Counted from the stretch's first letter, positions 15,459 through 24,470 are shown. The stretch is DNA of 36,769 nucleotides from Candidatus Acidiferrales bacterium (GCA_030038275.1 JASHPG010000176.1:1-36769); one strand, 5' to 3'. A program made the numbers and translations. Notes: a model not told the origin generated them from the sequence alone.

Positions 15459-16655
15459 GTGAGGTCGTTCATGCGAAATATCAGCAGCAGAGCGGTGCGG
15501 ACTGCGTTTGTTGGGACGGCGGTCCTTGGAATCGCGGCGCTCGCCGGTTGCGGCGGCCTCAGCAAGACAAAAGTCGTTGCTGCATCTCCTGCCCCGGACG
15601 TGGCCGTTGTTGCCGTGACGCGGCAGAACTTTGCCAACACGCTGCAAATCGCTTCCGAGTTCCAGCCGTATCAGGATATCGACGTGTACGCGAAAGTGTC
15701 CGGCTACATCAAGAACCTCTACGTCGATTACGGAACGCACGTCCAGAAAGGCCAACTGATGGCCGTTCTGGAAATTCCCGAGCTGAAGCAGCAGATTGAG
15801 CGCGACAAGGCCGCCGTGGCGGAGGCGCGAGAGGATCTCGACCGCTCCAACTCCGCTTTCAAAGTCGCGCACGTCACCTACCAGCGCCTCGCCGCCGTGC
15901 AAAAAACGCGTCCCGAGCTGATTTCGCAGGAAGAGATCGACGTGGCGCAAGGCAAAGACCTGGAGGCGAGCGCCGCGGTATCCGCCGCGCAGCAAGCGCT
16001 GATAGCGGCTAACGCGGCGCTGGCGAAGGATCAAACGCTCTACGGATACGCGCACATGACGGCGCCGTTCACCGGCGTCGTTACGCAAATGTACGCATAC
16101 ACAGGAGCGCTGCTGCCCGCAGGCACTTCTTCGAACATCGGCAATTCCGCTCTGTGCCATCTGGCGCAAAACGACGTTCTGCGGCTGGTGATTCCCGTTC
16201 CAGAGCGCGCCGTACCAGACGTGCGCCTGGGAGAAGACGTGCAGGTGCAAGTCTCCAGCTTGAACCGCACGTTCATGGGCAAAATCGCGCGCACCTCGGA
16301 CCAGATCGATCTTTCCACGCGCACCATGCACACCGAAGTCCAGGTGAACAACCCCTCGTATCAAATCGTCCCGGGAATGTACGCGACGGTTTCGATTCCT
16401 CTGCACACCGCGCGGAACGTGCTGGCCATTCCTCTGGAGTCCGTGCAGACCAGCGGCGCGAGCCAAGGAACTGTGCTGGTGGTTGATAAGGCCCATCGCA
16501 TCGTCCGGCGCGAAATCACATTGGGCCTGCAAAACGCCACAGATGTAGAAGTGACGTCCGGCCTAAACGAGGGAGAGCTGGTCATCTTTGGAGATCAAGC
16601 CCAATACCAGCCGGGGCAATTGGTGGAACCGAAACTCATAAAGTCGTCTTCGTAG
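15459..16655 (+). CDS. RND efflux periplasmic adaptor (membrane fusion lipoprotein)
   Basis: GTG 15459 lies 6 nt after AGGAGG and gives 398 residues. The N-terminus is a lipoprotein signal with lipobox LAGC near residue 31. It is followed by a barrel-sandwich lipoyl-like half (VYAKVSGYIKNLYVDYGTHV, KGQLMAVLE), a coiled-coil hairpin rich in Ala/Glu (ELKQQIERDKAAVAEAREDL onward) and the second lipoyl half (MTAPFTGVVTQMYAYTGAL). The beta-barrel and membrane-proximal domains end the protein. It links the inner-membrane pump to the outer-membrane channel. It is followed 16 bp later by the permease gene, so it is the first member of a three-gene efflux operon. Confidence 0.95.
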   Translation: MRSFMRNISSRAVRTAFVGTAVLGIAALAGCGGLSKTKVVAASPAPDVAVVAVTRQNFANTLQIASEFQPYQDIDVYAKVSGYIKNLYVDYGTHVQKGQLMAVLEIPELKQQIERDKAAVAEAREDLDRSNSAFKVAHVTYQRLAAVQKTRPELISQEEIDVAQGKDLEASAAVSAAQQALIAANAALAKDQTLYGYAHMTAPFTGVVTQMYAYTGALLPAGTSSNIGNSALCHLAQNDVLRLVIPVPERAVPDVRLGEDVQVQVSSLNRTFMGKIARTSDQIDLSTRTMHTEVQVNNPSYQIVPGMYATVSIPLHTARNVLAIPLESVQTSGASQGTVLVVDKAHRIVRREITLGLQNATDVEVTSGLNEGELVIFGDQAQYQPGQLVEPKLIKSSS

Positions 16656-16671
16656 TCGCGAGAGGAGTTAT

Positions 16672-19600
16672 ATGTCGTCGTTTTCATTGCGACATCCGTA
16701 TTTCATCGTTGTTGTTTGCCTCTTCGTATGCGTGCTCGGGCTCACCAGTTTGGTCCAGATGCCAGTGGACATGTTTCCGCACATCGACCTTCCCGTGGTC
16801 GAAGTAGCCACTTTCTACAACGGCATGCCGCCGGAACAGATCGAGGCGGACATCACCGGCCGCTTCGAACGGTTTTTCACTCTCGGCAGCGGCATCGACC
16901 ACATCACCTCGCGCTCGCTGCCCGGCGTCAGCCTCATCAAGGTGTATTTCCAGGCAGGCACGGATGCCAACGCGGACGTCACGCAAGTTTCCAATCTGGC
17001 CATGGCCGACCTCAGACGTTTGCCTCCCGGAACTCTGCCTCCCGTGGTGGTGAACAGCGGCGCATCCACGCTTCCGGTTTGCCTGCTGACGGTGGAGGGA
17101 AAAGGGCTCACCGAAACGCAGCTTCGCGACTATTTGCAGTTTGAAATTCGGGACCAGATCGCCGGAGTGCCGGGAGCCACCGTCCCGCCGCCCTACGGCG
17201 GAAAATATCGCGAAATCATGGTTTACGTGGATCCGCTGAAGCTGCAAGCCAATCAGCTGAGCCCTATGGACGTCGTCAGGGCTGTCAACAACTCCAACTT
17301 GATTTTGCCCGCTGGCGATGTGCGCATCGGCGCCTTGGACTACAACCTTTACACCAACGCGCTGGTGCCGAGCGCCAAGGCCCTCAACCAAATACCGCTC
17401 AAAACCGTCGGCGAGAGGTCGGTCTTCGTCTCGGATGTCGGCAAAGCTGTTGATGGCTCCGCGCTGCAATACAACATCGTGCGCGTCAACGGGCAGCGTT
17501 CCACATACGTCCCAATACAAAAGCAGGGCGGCAACAGCAACACCATTGCCGTGGTGGACGGCATCAAGGCCGCCATCAAGCATTTGCGAGATATTCCCGC
17601 GCAAATGAAGGCTCGCGTGGTGTTCGACCAGTCCGTGTTCGTGCGCCAAGCGATCTCCACGGTGGTGCGCGAAGGCGGAGTCGGCTTGATCTTGACTGCG
17701 CTGATGGTCCTGCTGTTCCTCGGCAGCGTGCGCGCCACCGTAGCCGTCTTTCTTTCTATTCCGATTTCGGTGATGGCTACTTTTTTCTTCCTTCACATAG
17801 GAAACGCCACCATCAACGCCATGATTCTCAGCGGCCTCGCGCTGGCGTTTTCGCGCCTCATCGATAATTCGGTGATCGTGCTGGAAAATATTTTCCGCCA
17901 CGTCGAGCTAGGCGAAAAACCGTTCATCGCCGCCGGGAAGGGGACGGACGAAGTGTCCCTGGCGGTTCTGGCGATCACCATCGCTACCGTAGTCGTGTTC
18001 TTTCCGGTCACCTTGCTCTACGGCGTCAGCAAATACCTCTTTACGGCGCTGGCCGTCAGCGTGGTACTGGCGCTCTTCGCTTCCTACTTCGTGGCGGTGT
18101 CGGTGGTGCCTCTCTACTGCGCGCACCTGCTGAAAGGCGTCGTTCATCATGGTCCCGCGGAAGCGGCTCCCGACGGCGGCGAGCATAGCGAACCGAAACA
18201 GGTGCCGCAGCCGCGAATGTCGCTCGGCGCCCGGTTCCACGCTGCCTTCAACGCCAAATTCGACCGCATGTTGGACAAGTACGACGCGACCGTCAAAAAA
18301 ACGCTCGATCATCCAAAACTCGTGGTGTTCGGATTTCTCGGCATTTTCCTGCTCAGCTTTGCCTTGTATCCGCGTGTCGGCCTCGCGTTCTTTCCACGTA
18401 CTGATGCCGGCCAGTTCATCATCAACGTAAAAGCCCCCACCGGCACGCGCCTCGAAGATACGGAGAATTACGTCAAACAGGTCGAAGGCATCATTCGCCG
18501 CGTGGTTGCTCCTTCCGATCTGAATACTATCGTTTCGAATATCGGCATTACTCCCGGCCTGGAATCGCTTTCCAGCCCGAATGCCGGAATGTACACCGCC
18601 TTCGTGCAGGTGGGTTTGAAGGAAGACCACAAAACCAGCAGCTTTGTGTACATGGATCGCGTCCGGACGGCCCTCGGCGAGCAGTTGCCGCAGTTGCGCA
18701 CCTTCTTTCAATCGGGAGGCCTCGTCGAGTCCGTGCTGAATCAGGGAGAAGCCGCGCCGATCGACGTGCAGGTCAGCGGCACCGATCTCAACGCCGACGA
18801 CCACGTGGCTATCGATCTGAAGCGCCAGTTTCAGACGATCGAGGGCGTTTCGGACGTTTACATTCCCCAGGATATGGACTACCCAACGCTCGAAGTGAAT
18901 CTGAACCGCGACCGCGCCAGCGAACTCGGCCTGAATCCTCGCGAAGTGGTCGATAACATCATCACCTCGCTTACCTCGGACGTGATGATTGCGCCGAACT
19001 ACTGGATCAATCCGAAAACCGGCAACGACTACTTCTTGGCCGTCCAATATCCCGACAATGCCACGAAATCGATTCAAGATTTGGACACCATGCCGCTTCG
19101 CTCGCCCAACCTGAAGCTGCCAACGTATCTCAACCAGGTGGCGGCCATAGTTCCCAGGTCCACTCCTTCGGAAGTGGACCACTACCAGACCGAGCGCGAA
19201 ATCGACGTATACGTGTCTCCTTCGGGCGAGGACTTAGGCCGTCCGGCAAGCGCGGTGGAAAAAATTGTCGCCAACATGAAAATTCCCCCCAACATGCGCG
19301 TCAACGTGCGCGGTCTGGTGAACACGATGTTCACCTCGTTCCGGAGTTTCGGCATCGGCTTGGTACTTTCGATCCTGCTGGTGTTTTTAGTGCTGGTGGC
19401 GCAATTCTCGTCGTTCCTCGATCCGTTCCTCATCGTTCTGGCGATTCCCACCGGGTTGGTCGGAGTGATGCTCACGCTGGCTTTCACCGATACCACTCTG
19501 AACATTCAATCGTTGATGGGCGTCGTGATGCTCACCGGAATGGTCGTGTCGAACTCCATCCTGATCGTGGACTTCGCCAATCGCTTGCGGCAGGAGGGGC

Positions 19601-19869
19601 ACAGCGTGCGGGAATCGGTCGCGCACTCCTGTCGCATCCGCTTGCGCCCAATCTTGATGACCTCGCTCGCCACCATCGTCGGGCTTCTGCCGATGGCTTT
19701 CAAACTCGAGGCTGGCAGCGAAGCGTATGCGCCGCTGGCCCGCGTGATTATCGGAGGATTGATCGTGTCTGTCGTGCTCACCGTCTTCGTCGTTCCAGCC
19801 GCGTACCTGATCGTATATGGGCATCGCCCAATGCGGGCCACGCAGCCCGCTGTGGAGGAGGCGCGATGA
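16672..19869 (+). CDS. RND efflux pump permease subunit
   Basis: This 1065-residue AcrB/MexB-like transporter is full length. It has an N-terminal membrane helix (YFIVVVCLFVCVLGLTSLVQM), two large periplasmic loops and twelve membrane segments in two halves. A cytoplasmic Glu/Pro-rich linker lies at about 495-515. The proton-relay site is unusual. In helix 4, SRLIDNSVIVLENI has Asp398 but Asn399 where AcrB has Asp408. In helix 10, GMVVSNSILIVDF has Ser960 where AcrB has Lys940. It exports small molecules by proton exchange (family knowledge); substrates are unknown. Its last codons overlap the outer-membrane gene (ATGA). Confidence 0.95.
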   Translation: MSSFSLRHPYFIVVVCLFVCVLGLTSLVQMPVDMFPHIDLPVVEVATFYNGMPPEQIEADITGRFERFFTLGSGIDHITSRSLPGVSLIKVYFQAGTDANADVTQVSNLAMADLRRLPPGTLPPVVVNSGASTLPVCLLTVEGKGLTETQLRDYLQFEIRDQIAGVPGATVPPPYGGKYREIMVYVDPLKLQANQLSPMDVVRAVNNSNLILPAGDVRIGALDYNLYTNALVPSAKALNQIPLKTVGERSVFVSDVGKAVDGSALQYNIVRVNGQRSTYVPIQKQGGNSNTIAVVDGIKAAIKHLRDIPAQMKARVVFDQSVFVRQAISTVVREGGVGLILTALMVLLFLGSVRATVAVFLSIPISVMATFFFLHIGNATINAMILSGLALAFSRLIDNSVIVLENIFRHVELGEKPFIAAGKGTDEVSLAVLAITIATVVVFFPVTLLYGVSKYLFTALAVSVVLALFASYFVAVSVVPLYCAHLLKGVVHHGPAEAAPDGGEHSEPKQVPQPRMSLGARFHAAFNAKFDRMLDKYDATVKKTLDHPKLVVFGFLGIFLLSFALYPRVGLAFFPRTDAGQFIINVKAPTGTRLEDTENYVKQVEGIIRRVVAPSDLNTIVSNIGITPGLESLSSPNAGMYTAFVQVGLKEDHKTSSFVYMDRVRTALGEQLPQLRTFFQSGGLVESVLNQGEAAPIDVQVSGTDLNADDHVAIDLKRQFQTIEGVSDVYIPQDMDYPTLEVNLNRDRASELGLNPREVVDNIITSLTSDVMIAPNYWINPKTGNDYFLAVQYPDNATKSIQDLDTMPLRSPNLKLPTYLNQVAAIVPRSTPSEVDHYQTEREIDVYVSPSGEDLGRPASAVEKIVANMKIPPNMRVNVRGLVNTMFTSFRSFGIGLVLSILLVFLVLVAQFSSFLDPFLIVLAIPTGLVGVMLTLAFTDTTLNIQSLMGVVMLTGMVVSNSILIVDFANRLRQEGHSVRESVAHSCRIRLRPILMTSLATIVGLLPMAFKLEAGSEAYAPLARVIIGGLIVSVVLTVFVVPAAYLIVYGHRPMRATQPAVEEAR

Positions 19870-21167
19870 TGGCGCGATCTCGCTGGATGTTCGCCGCCGG
19901 AATCTGCGCCTGTTTTACAACCGCCGCGTTGGCGCAGCCTCCAAAACCGCCGCAACAACTTACCCTTCCTCAAGCGGAGCAGCTCGCCATTCGCAACCAT
20001 CCACAGCTTCAAGCGGCCCGCAACTTGGCCACGGCGGCGAATGAGCAGGTCGCTCAGCAGCGCTCCGCGTACTACCCGCTGGCCTACGGTAGCGCCACCG
20101 CCGTCGATGCCGAAAAAAACAGCCGCATCGCTGCGGGCGGGCTAAACAACCCGATCATCTACGACCGTTACAGCAACGGGTTTCTGGTCGATCAGATGAT
20201 TACCGACTTCGGGCGAACCCGCAATTTGGTGAAGAGCGCGAATTACCGCTCCCAGGCGGCAAACGAGGACGTCCAAACCACGCGCGAACAGGTGCTGCTC
20301 GGCGTCGATCAAGCTTACTTCGGTGTGCTGAAAGCCGAAGCCGTGCTGAAAGTCGCGCAGGAGACAGTCAAAGAACGCCAGTTGGTTTCCGATCAGGTCA
20401 TCACGCTCGAGCAAAACAAAATAAAATCTGGCCTGGACGTCAGTTTCGCCAACGTCAACCTCGCGCAGGCGCAGCTCATGCTGGTGCAGGCGCAAAATGG
20501 CGTGCAAGACTCCTACGCGCAACTCTCCGAGGCGCTTGGCTACCCGGGCGAACAGACGTTCGATCTCTCCGACGTTCCCGTTCCTCCCGCGCCCCCCGCG
20601 AATTTTGACGACTTGCTTCAAGAGGCGCTGCGCGAACGGCCGGAACTAATCAGCCAGAGGTTCCAAGCGGATTCGGCCCATAGCTACGCCACTGCCGAAC
20701 GCGATCTCTGGTTTCCGACCATCAGCGCGGCGGGCGCGGCCGGCGTGACTCCCGTGGGTGCTAACCAGCTCGCCACCCAATACGCCGCGGCGGGCGTCAA
20801 CGTGAACATCCCGATTTTCAATGGCCATCTTTTCGGCGCGTTGCGCGGCGAAGCGCAATCGCGCGCTCGCGCCCAAGATCAAGACCTGCGCGATTTACAG
20901 GACCGCGTGGCCCGCGATGTTCGCACCGCGTGGTTGAATGCCAACACTTCGTTTCAGAATCTCGGACTCACTGACAAACTCCTCAACGAAGCCAATCAAG
21001 CCCTGCAACTCGCGCAATCCCGTTACAGGCTCGGGCTAAGCTCGATCGTGGAATTGACTCAGGCGCAGCTCAATCAGACGCAAGCCCAAATCCAGCAGGC
21101 CAGCGCGAAATATGACTATCAGATCGCAACCGACGAACTGAATTTCCAGTTGGGCGTTCTCAACTGA
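19866..21167 (+). CDS. TolC-family outer-membrane efflux channel
   Basis: The protein has 433 residues with a signal peptide (MMARSRWMFAAGICACFTTAALAQ). Two repeated OEP halves consist of long amphipathic helices, e.g. LTLPQAEQLAIRNHPQL, IKSGLDVSFANVNLAQAQL, and the second-half YRLGLSSIVELTQAQLNQTQ. It forms the trimeric outer-membrane tunnel for the adaptor and permease encoded upstream. The ATG overlaps the permease stop, with GGAGGAGG in the end of the permease gene serving as ribosome-binding site. Confidence 0.95.
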   Translation: MMARSRWMFAAGICACFTTAALAQPPKPPQQLTLPQAEQLAIRNHPQLQAARNLATAANEQVAQQRSAYYPLAYGSATAVDAEKNSRIAAGGLNNPIIYDRYSNGFLVDQMITDFGRTRNLVKSANYRSQAANEDVQTTREQVLLGVDQAYFGVLKAEAVLKVAQETVKERQLVSDQVITLEQNKIKSGLDVSFANVNLAQAQLMLVQAQNGVQDSYAQLSEALGYPGEQTFDLSDVPVPPAPPANFDDLLQEALRERPELISQRFQADSAHSYATAERDLWFPTISAAGAAGVTPVGANQLATQYAAAGVNVNIPIFNGHLFGALRGEAQSRARAQDQDLRDLQDRVARDVRTAWLNANTSFQNLGLTDKLLNEANQALQLAQSRYRLGLSSIVELTQAQLNQTQAQIQQASAKYDYQIATDELNFQLGVLN

Positions 21168-21321
21168 GCTGCCTTTTTCTGACTCACCCATCACCGCGCC
21201 ATCACACGTTTTGCAAAAGAAAATTCACGGCCATTTTGACATTCTCATCGCGCAGGAGTATTTCTGAAACTTCGGACGGCGTGAGAAAGCTCAGCGCGCC
21301 GGTCAACCCCGGAAAGTGATG

Positions 21322-21359
21322 AGCTTCAACGCAGGCTGAAGCTATGCCGCCGTTGCGGC
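21322..21359 (+). promoter_or_regulatory. Two adjacent hairpins before the Hsp20 gene
   Basis: AGCTTCA-N8-TGAAGCT (21322-21343) is followed at once by GCCGC-CGTT-GCGGC (21346-21359). No T run follows, so it is not a standard terminator of the efflux operon. It may be in the leader of the Hsp20 mRNA, which starts translation at 21419. It is not a CIRCE element. Confidence 0.35.
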
Positions 21360-21418
21360 CGTGTCTTTACGAAACAGCCGCAGTGCGGGAAAAGAAGAGA
21401 AGTGAAAGGAGTGGAAAA

Positions 21419-21943
21419 ATGGCAGAGAAGAGCACCGCGGTACAAAGGGCCCCATCGAGCGGGTCGTTGCGGGTCGTGGAACCGCAAACTTTATTCGATC
21501 GCATGAGCCGCATTCACGACGAGATTGCTCGCCGCGCGTTCGATCTGTTTCAGACGGACGGCGCTTTCGGCCGCGACCTGGAGAACTGGTTCAACGCCGA
21601 AGAGCAGCTCGTGCATCCCGTGCACGTCAATATCAGCGAATCGGACGCCGCTCTGAACGTGCAAGCCGAAGTTCCCGGCTTCGAGCCGAAGGACATCGAA
21701 ATCAGTTTGGAGCCAACGCGGCTCACCATCAGCGGCAAACGGGAATCCAACCAGGAACAGAAAGAAAAAGGCAAGGTGATCTACAGGGAGCTTTGCTCTA
21801 GCGAGATGCTTCGCACCATCGACCTACCCGTGGAAGTCGATCCGGAAAAGACCAGGGCGACTCTCAAGAATGGCGTCTTGGAACTCGAAATGCCGAAAGC
21901 TCAAAAAGCGCTCGGCAAGCGAGTCGAAGTCACCGGCGCCTGA
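21419..21943 (+). CDS. DUF2934-Hsp20 fusion: small heat-shock protein
   Basis: ATG 21419, 7 nt after AAGGAG, gives 174 residues. The first ~70 residues contain a DUF2934-like segment (IHDEIARRAFDLFQ, GRDLENWFNAEEQLVHPV). An alpha-crystallin domain follows (VHVNISESDAALNVQAEVPG, EISLEPTRLTISGKRE, TLKNGVLELEMPKAQ). The C-terminal I-x-I-type motif is not evident. Small heat-shock proteins hold unfolding proteins in the cytoplasm (family knowledge); what DUF2934 adds is unknown. It is encoded beside a universal stress protein, on the same strand but about 250 bp away and probably separately transcribed. Confidence 0.9.
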   Translation: MAEKSTAVQRAPSSGSLRVVEPQTLFDRMSRIHDEIARRAFDLFQTDGAFGRDLENWFNAEEQLVHPVHVNISESDAALNVQAEVPGFEPKDIEISLEPTRLTISGKRESNQEQKEKGKVIYRELCSSEMLRTIDLPVEVDPEKTRATLKNGVLELEMPKAQKALGKRVEVTGA

Positions 21944-22097
21944 CGCGCCATTATGCCTGACGCCCCATTATGAATGTCCAATTTTCGCGGGCAGCGCGGG
22001 CCTGCGCTCGCAATCAGAGTAGCGTTCGCAGGCCTCGCCTCTCCGCACATCGATTGAACTTCATCACTTTTCTGTTGGCTATCTCGCATGAAGCCCG

Positions 22098-22141
22098 TGT
22101 GACCTAGGTCACAGCCTCGCGGACCGCTTGGTGCGTAGAAT
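22098..22141 (+). promoter_or_regulatory. CRP/FNR-type binding site and promoter of the universal stress gene
   Basis: TGTGACCTAGGTCACA (22098-22113) is a perfect 16-bp palindrome with the CRP consensus layout TGTGA-N6-TCACA. A -10 candidate, TAGAAT (22136-22141), lies downstream and no -35 box is seen. With a start near 22148, the site would be centred around -42, the usual class II activator position. This predicts activation by a CRP/FNR-family protein. Confidence 0.6.
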
Positions 22142-22196
22142 TGTTTCAGGCCTCGATAAGAGTGGATCGTAGTCAATCTCCGTCAGGAGGCTCTAC

Positions 22197-23096
22197 ATGG
22201 CTACAGCTGCTAACAGGGCCCAGATTCACATCAGTTTTCGCAAGATCCTCTACGCCACGGATTTTTCGCCGATGGCGAAAGCCGCGGCGCCTTACGCCGC
22301 GGCCATCGCGCGGCGCTATGGCTCCAAAGTCTTTGCCGTTCACGTTCGCTCCTTGAATACCTACGGAATGGCGCCTCCCGAATCCTGGCCAGCGCTTAAG
22401 GAAGCAGCCGAATATCAGGCTAAGGAGCAAGCCGCGCATTTGAGCGGCCTGTTCCAAGGGATAGAACATCAAGCGATCGTCGACGAAGGCGGGGTCTGGG
22501 AGACGCTTTCCGATTTGATCCAGCGGGAACGTATTGACCTGGTGGTGATGGGCACGCATGGCCGCGAAGGCCTCGGCAAAATCATGCTCGGTTCTGTAAC
22601 GGAAGGTGTGCTGCGCCGCGCGCCTTGCCCAGTGCTCACCATCGGCCCGTATGTGGAAATCGATCCCGCGCGAGCCACGGAGATGAAGCGCATTTTATTT
22701 GCCACCGATTTCTCTCCGGCCTCGCAGGCGGCCGCGCCGTACGCGGTATCGCTGGCGCAGGAAAATCAGGCGCATCTCGATATTCTGCATGTCATCGAAA
22801 GCCCCAGAGCCGGTGAACTCGTCAGTGCGCCGGAATTGATTGGGGGGATCGCGGGCCGCATGCGCGGTTTGTTGCCCGCCGAAGCGGAGCTATGGTGCGA
22901 GCTGGCTTTCTTGGTCGAAGAAGGGCCGGTTGCCGGCGAAATCCTCAAAGCCGCTCGCGAGCGCAAACCGGACGCGATCGTTATCGGCGCGCGCCGCGTG
23001 GAAGGCGATTTTGGCACGGCAGACCATCTGCCGTGGAATACGGCGCACAAAATCATTGCCGGGGCCCCGTGCCCGGTTCTTACGATCCGCGGCTAA
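22197..23096 (+). CDS. Two-domain universal stress protein (UspA family)
   Basis: The protein has 299 residues with two tandem Usp domains. Domain 1 (about 9-145) starts FRKILYATDFSPMAKAAAPY. It has the nucleotide-binding loop GTHGREGLGKIMLGSVTE, fitting G-x2-G-x9-G-S. Domain 2 (about 160-299) starts MKRILFATDFSPASQAAAPY, but its loop GARRVEGDFGTADHLPWNT lacks the full motif, so only the first domain is expected to bind ATP. AGGAGG precedes the ATG by 7 nt. The cytoplasmic role in stress survival is known for the family. The upstream CRP-type palindrome suggests control by a CRP/FNR protein. Confidence 0.93.
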   Translation: MATAANRAQIHISFRKILYATDFSPMAKAAAPYAAAIARRYGSKVFAVHVRSLNTYGMAPPESWPALKEAAEYQAKEQAAHLSGLFQGIEHQAIVDEGGVWETLSDLIQRERIDLVVMGTHGREGLGKIMLGSVTEGVLRRAPCPVLTIGPYVEIDPARATEMKRILFATDFSPASQAAAPYAVSLAQENQAHLDILHVIESPRAGELVSAPELIGGIAGRMRGLLPAEAELWCELAFLVEEGPVAGEILKAARERKPDAIVIGARRVEGDFGTADHLPWNTAHKIIAGAPCPVLTIRG

Positions 23097-23162
23097 GCCC
23101 GGCGGATTAATATTCGTTGCTGGTTTTGCGGCAGCGTCCTTCACTGGCGGCGAGGATTGCTT

Positions 23163-24305
23163 TCAATTCTCGCCGCCCTCCGCTCCGTCGATCCAATACG
23201 CATTCCGAGCGCGCACGATCAGGTCGGGTCTATCTTTCACGCTGAGCTTCAGCGCGTGGAATCCCGCGGTGGCCGCCCGCGGATCGAAGCTCAAGACGTA
23301 ATAATTCGGCACATCATTCGAAACCGTCAGCAAATCGTCTGTCAGCGTGTTTGAATTTTTGAACGCAAAATATTCCCCGCCCGTCAGCTTCGCCACGGTT
23401 TCGGGCACGTTGCGTTTCAGGCCGTCGCGCGCAGCAAGGAACGCCATCCGCACCAGCCGCAGCGGCGGCAGCAGATCGCTCGCGCAGTCGAGCGCCTGAA
23501 CGCTGCGCTTCCCATGCGCGTCAGGATCGGACCCTTTGCTCATGCATCCGCCCTTTCCGTACGATTCGTCTTCGTAAGCGCTTCCGCCCGGTCGCGGCAG
23601 TTTCGCCGCTTCGTGTCCAACCGCCGCTCTGGTGCTAGAAAACGCAACGGCGTAAATCTCCGTGTTTGTGTCATCCACTTCGCGCAACACGTTTTCGAGG
23701 CTCGTTTGGCTTCCGCTATCGGCCGTCTCACTTACCAGCAGAACGGCGCGCCGGTAAGCCGGCGGCTGCTTGCGTAAAATATCGATCGCGAAATTCAGCG
23801 CGTCAAGAATTGCGGCTCCGGAGTCTCCCGCCTGAAGAGTGGCAACAACCTGAGCTGCCGCGTTCCCATCGCTTGTGAAATTGACCGCAAGCCGAGGTGC
23901 GCTGTCGAACGCGATCACCGCAACGCGGTGCGGCACTCCGCCAATCACCGCGTGAAGCACCGGCCCAAGATCGCCATAATCTGGCAAGTGCAACGCGCCA
24001 TCGCCGCCCGTTTCCACCACCACGGCGAGCGCCAGCGGCTCCGAATCCGTGTCCGGCTCCAACTTCACGGCCTGTGGGACTCCATTATCCGTAAGCATGA
24101 AGTCGTCGGCGGTGAGCGAGAAAACTACCTCGCCCGATTTGGTCTTCACCAGCGCAGGCACCAAAACCACGTTTGAACGCGCACGAAGAACCGGAGTTAG
24201 AGTTCCAGGTGTCTTTTGATTTCCGGTCTGCGCGTTCGCCATGGGTGCCGGCGAATACCCGGCAAGCAACATCAGCCCGAAACAGAGCGTCACGCGATTC
24301 AGCAT
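23163..24305 (-). CDS. Secreted VWFA-like domain protein (acidobacterial type)
   Basis: The protein has 380 residues with a signal peptide (MLNRVTLCFGLMLLAGYSP, MANAQT). It opens with the typical VLVPALVKTKSGEVVFSLTADDF start of the acidobacterial VWFA-related family, where a short beta domain precedes the VWA fold. The MIDAS Asp-x-Ser-x-Ser is not conserved: the position reads VVVETGGDG, so metal-dependent ligand binding is doubtful. An insertion with Gly/Asp/Lys and a Cys (GKGGCMSKGSDPDAHGKR) lies in the second half. The function is unknown; it is probably periplasmic or at the cell surface. It is convergent with the universal stress gene. Confidence 0.85.
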   Translation of the reverse strand: MLNRVTLCFGLMLLAGYSPAPMANAQTGNQKTPGTLTPVLRARSNVVLVPALVKTKSGEVVFSLTADDFMLTDNGVPQAVKLEPDTDSEPLALAVVVETGGDGALHLPDYGDLGPVLHAVIGGVPHRVAVIAFDSAPRLAVNFTSDGNAAAQVVATLQAGDSGAAILDALNFAIDILRKQPPAYRRAVLLVSETADSGSQTSLENVLREVDDTNTEIYAVAFSSTRAAVGHEAAKLPRPGGSAYEDESYGKGGCMSKGSDPDAHGKRSVQALDCASDLLPPLRLVRMAFLAARDGLKRNVPETVAKLTGGEYFAFKNSNTLTDDLLTVSNDVPNYYVLSFDPRAATAGFHALKLSVKDRPDLIVRARNAYWIDGAEGGEN

Positions 24306-24419
24306 CGGAGTTGCACTATTTCATGCTTTTAGCACACCGGCGAGTTTGAAAGTAATGAACTGTGGATGCAAGCTGCGTGCGATAACGAAACAACGATGCA
24401 CAACAGTCGTCCCGAACCC

Positions 24420-24470
24420 ATTCCCGGCGTCTCAGGCCGGGAATGAGGGCGAGGCCTACCCGCCGTAGGC
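24420..24470. repeat. Two tandem hairpins (REP-like or terminator)
   Basis: ATTCCCGGC-N7-GCCGGGAAT (24420-24444, nine perfect pairs) is followed by GCCTAC-N5-GTAGGC (24454-24470). They lie between the start of the VWFA-like gene (24305) and the end of the DUF3175 gene (24566), both on the minus strand. Either a terminator of the latter or an interspersed palindromic repeat would fit; no T run is present. Confidence 0.5.

Noticed and set aside
14628-16532. A 634-codon open frame on the minus strand opposite the RraA-like and adaptor genes
   Set aside because: Its product is Arg/His/Gly-rich with no motif, and the plus strand carries two clear families; it is a by-product of GC-rich codon use.
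17908-19182. Long minus-strand open frame opposite the RND permease (similar ones at 16,684-17,901)
   Set aside because: Shadow of a well-recognised plus-strand gene; no ribosome-binding site or motif.
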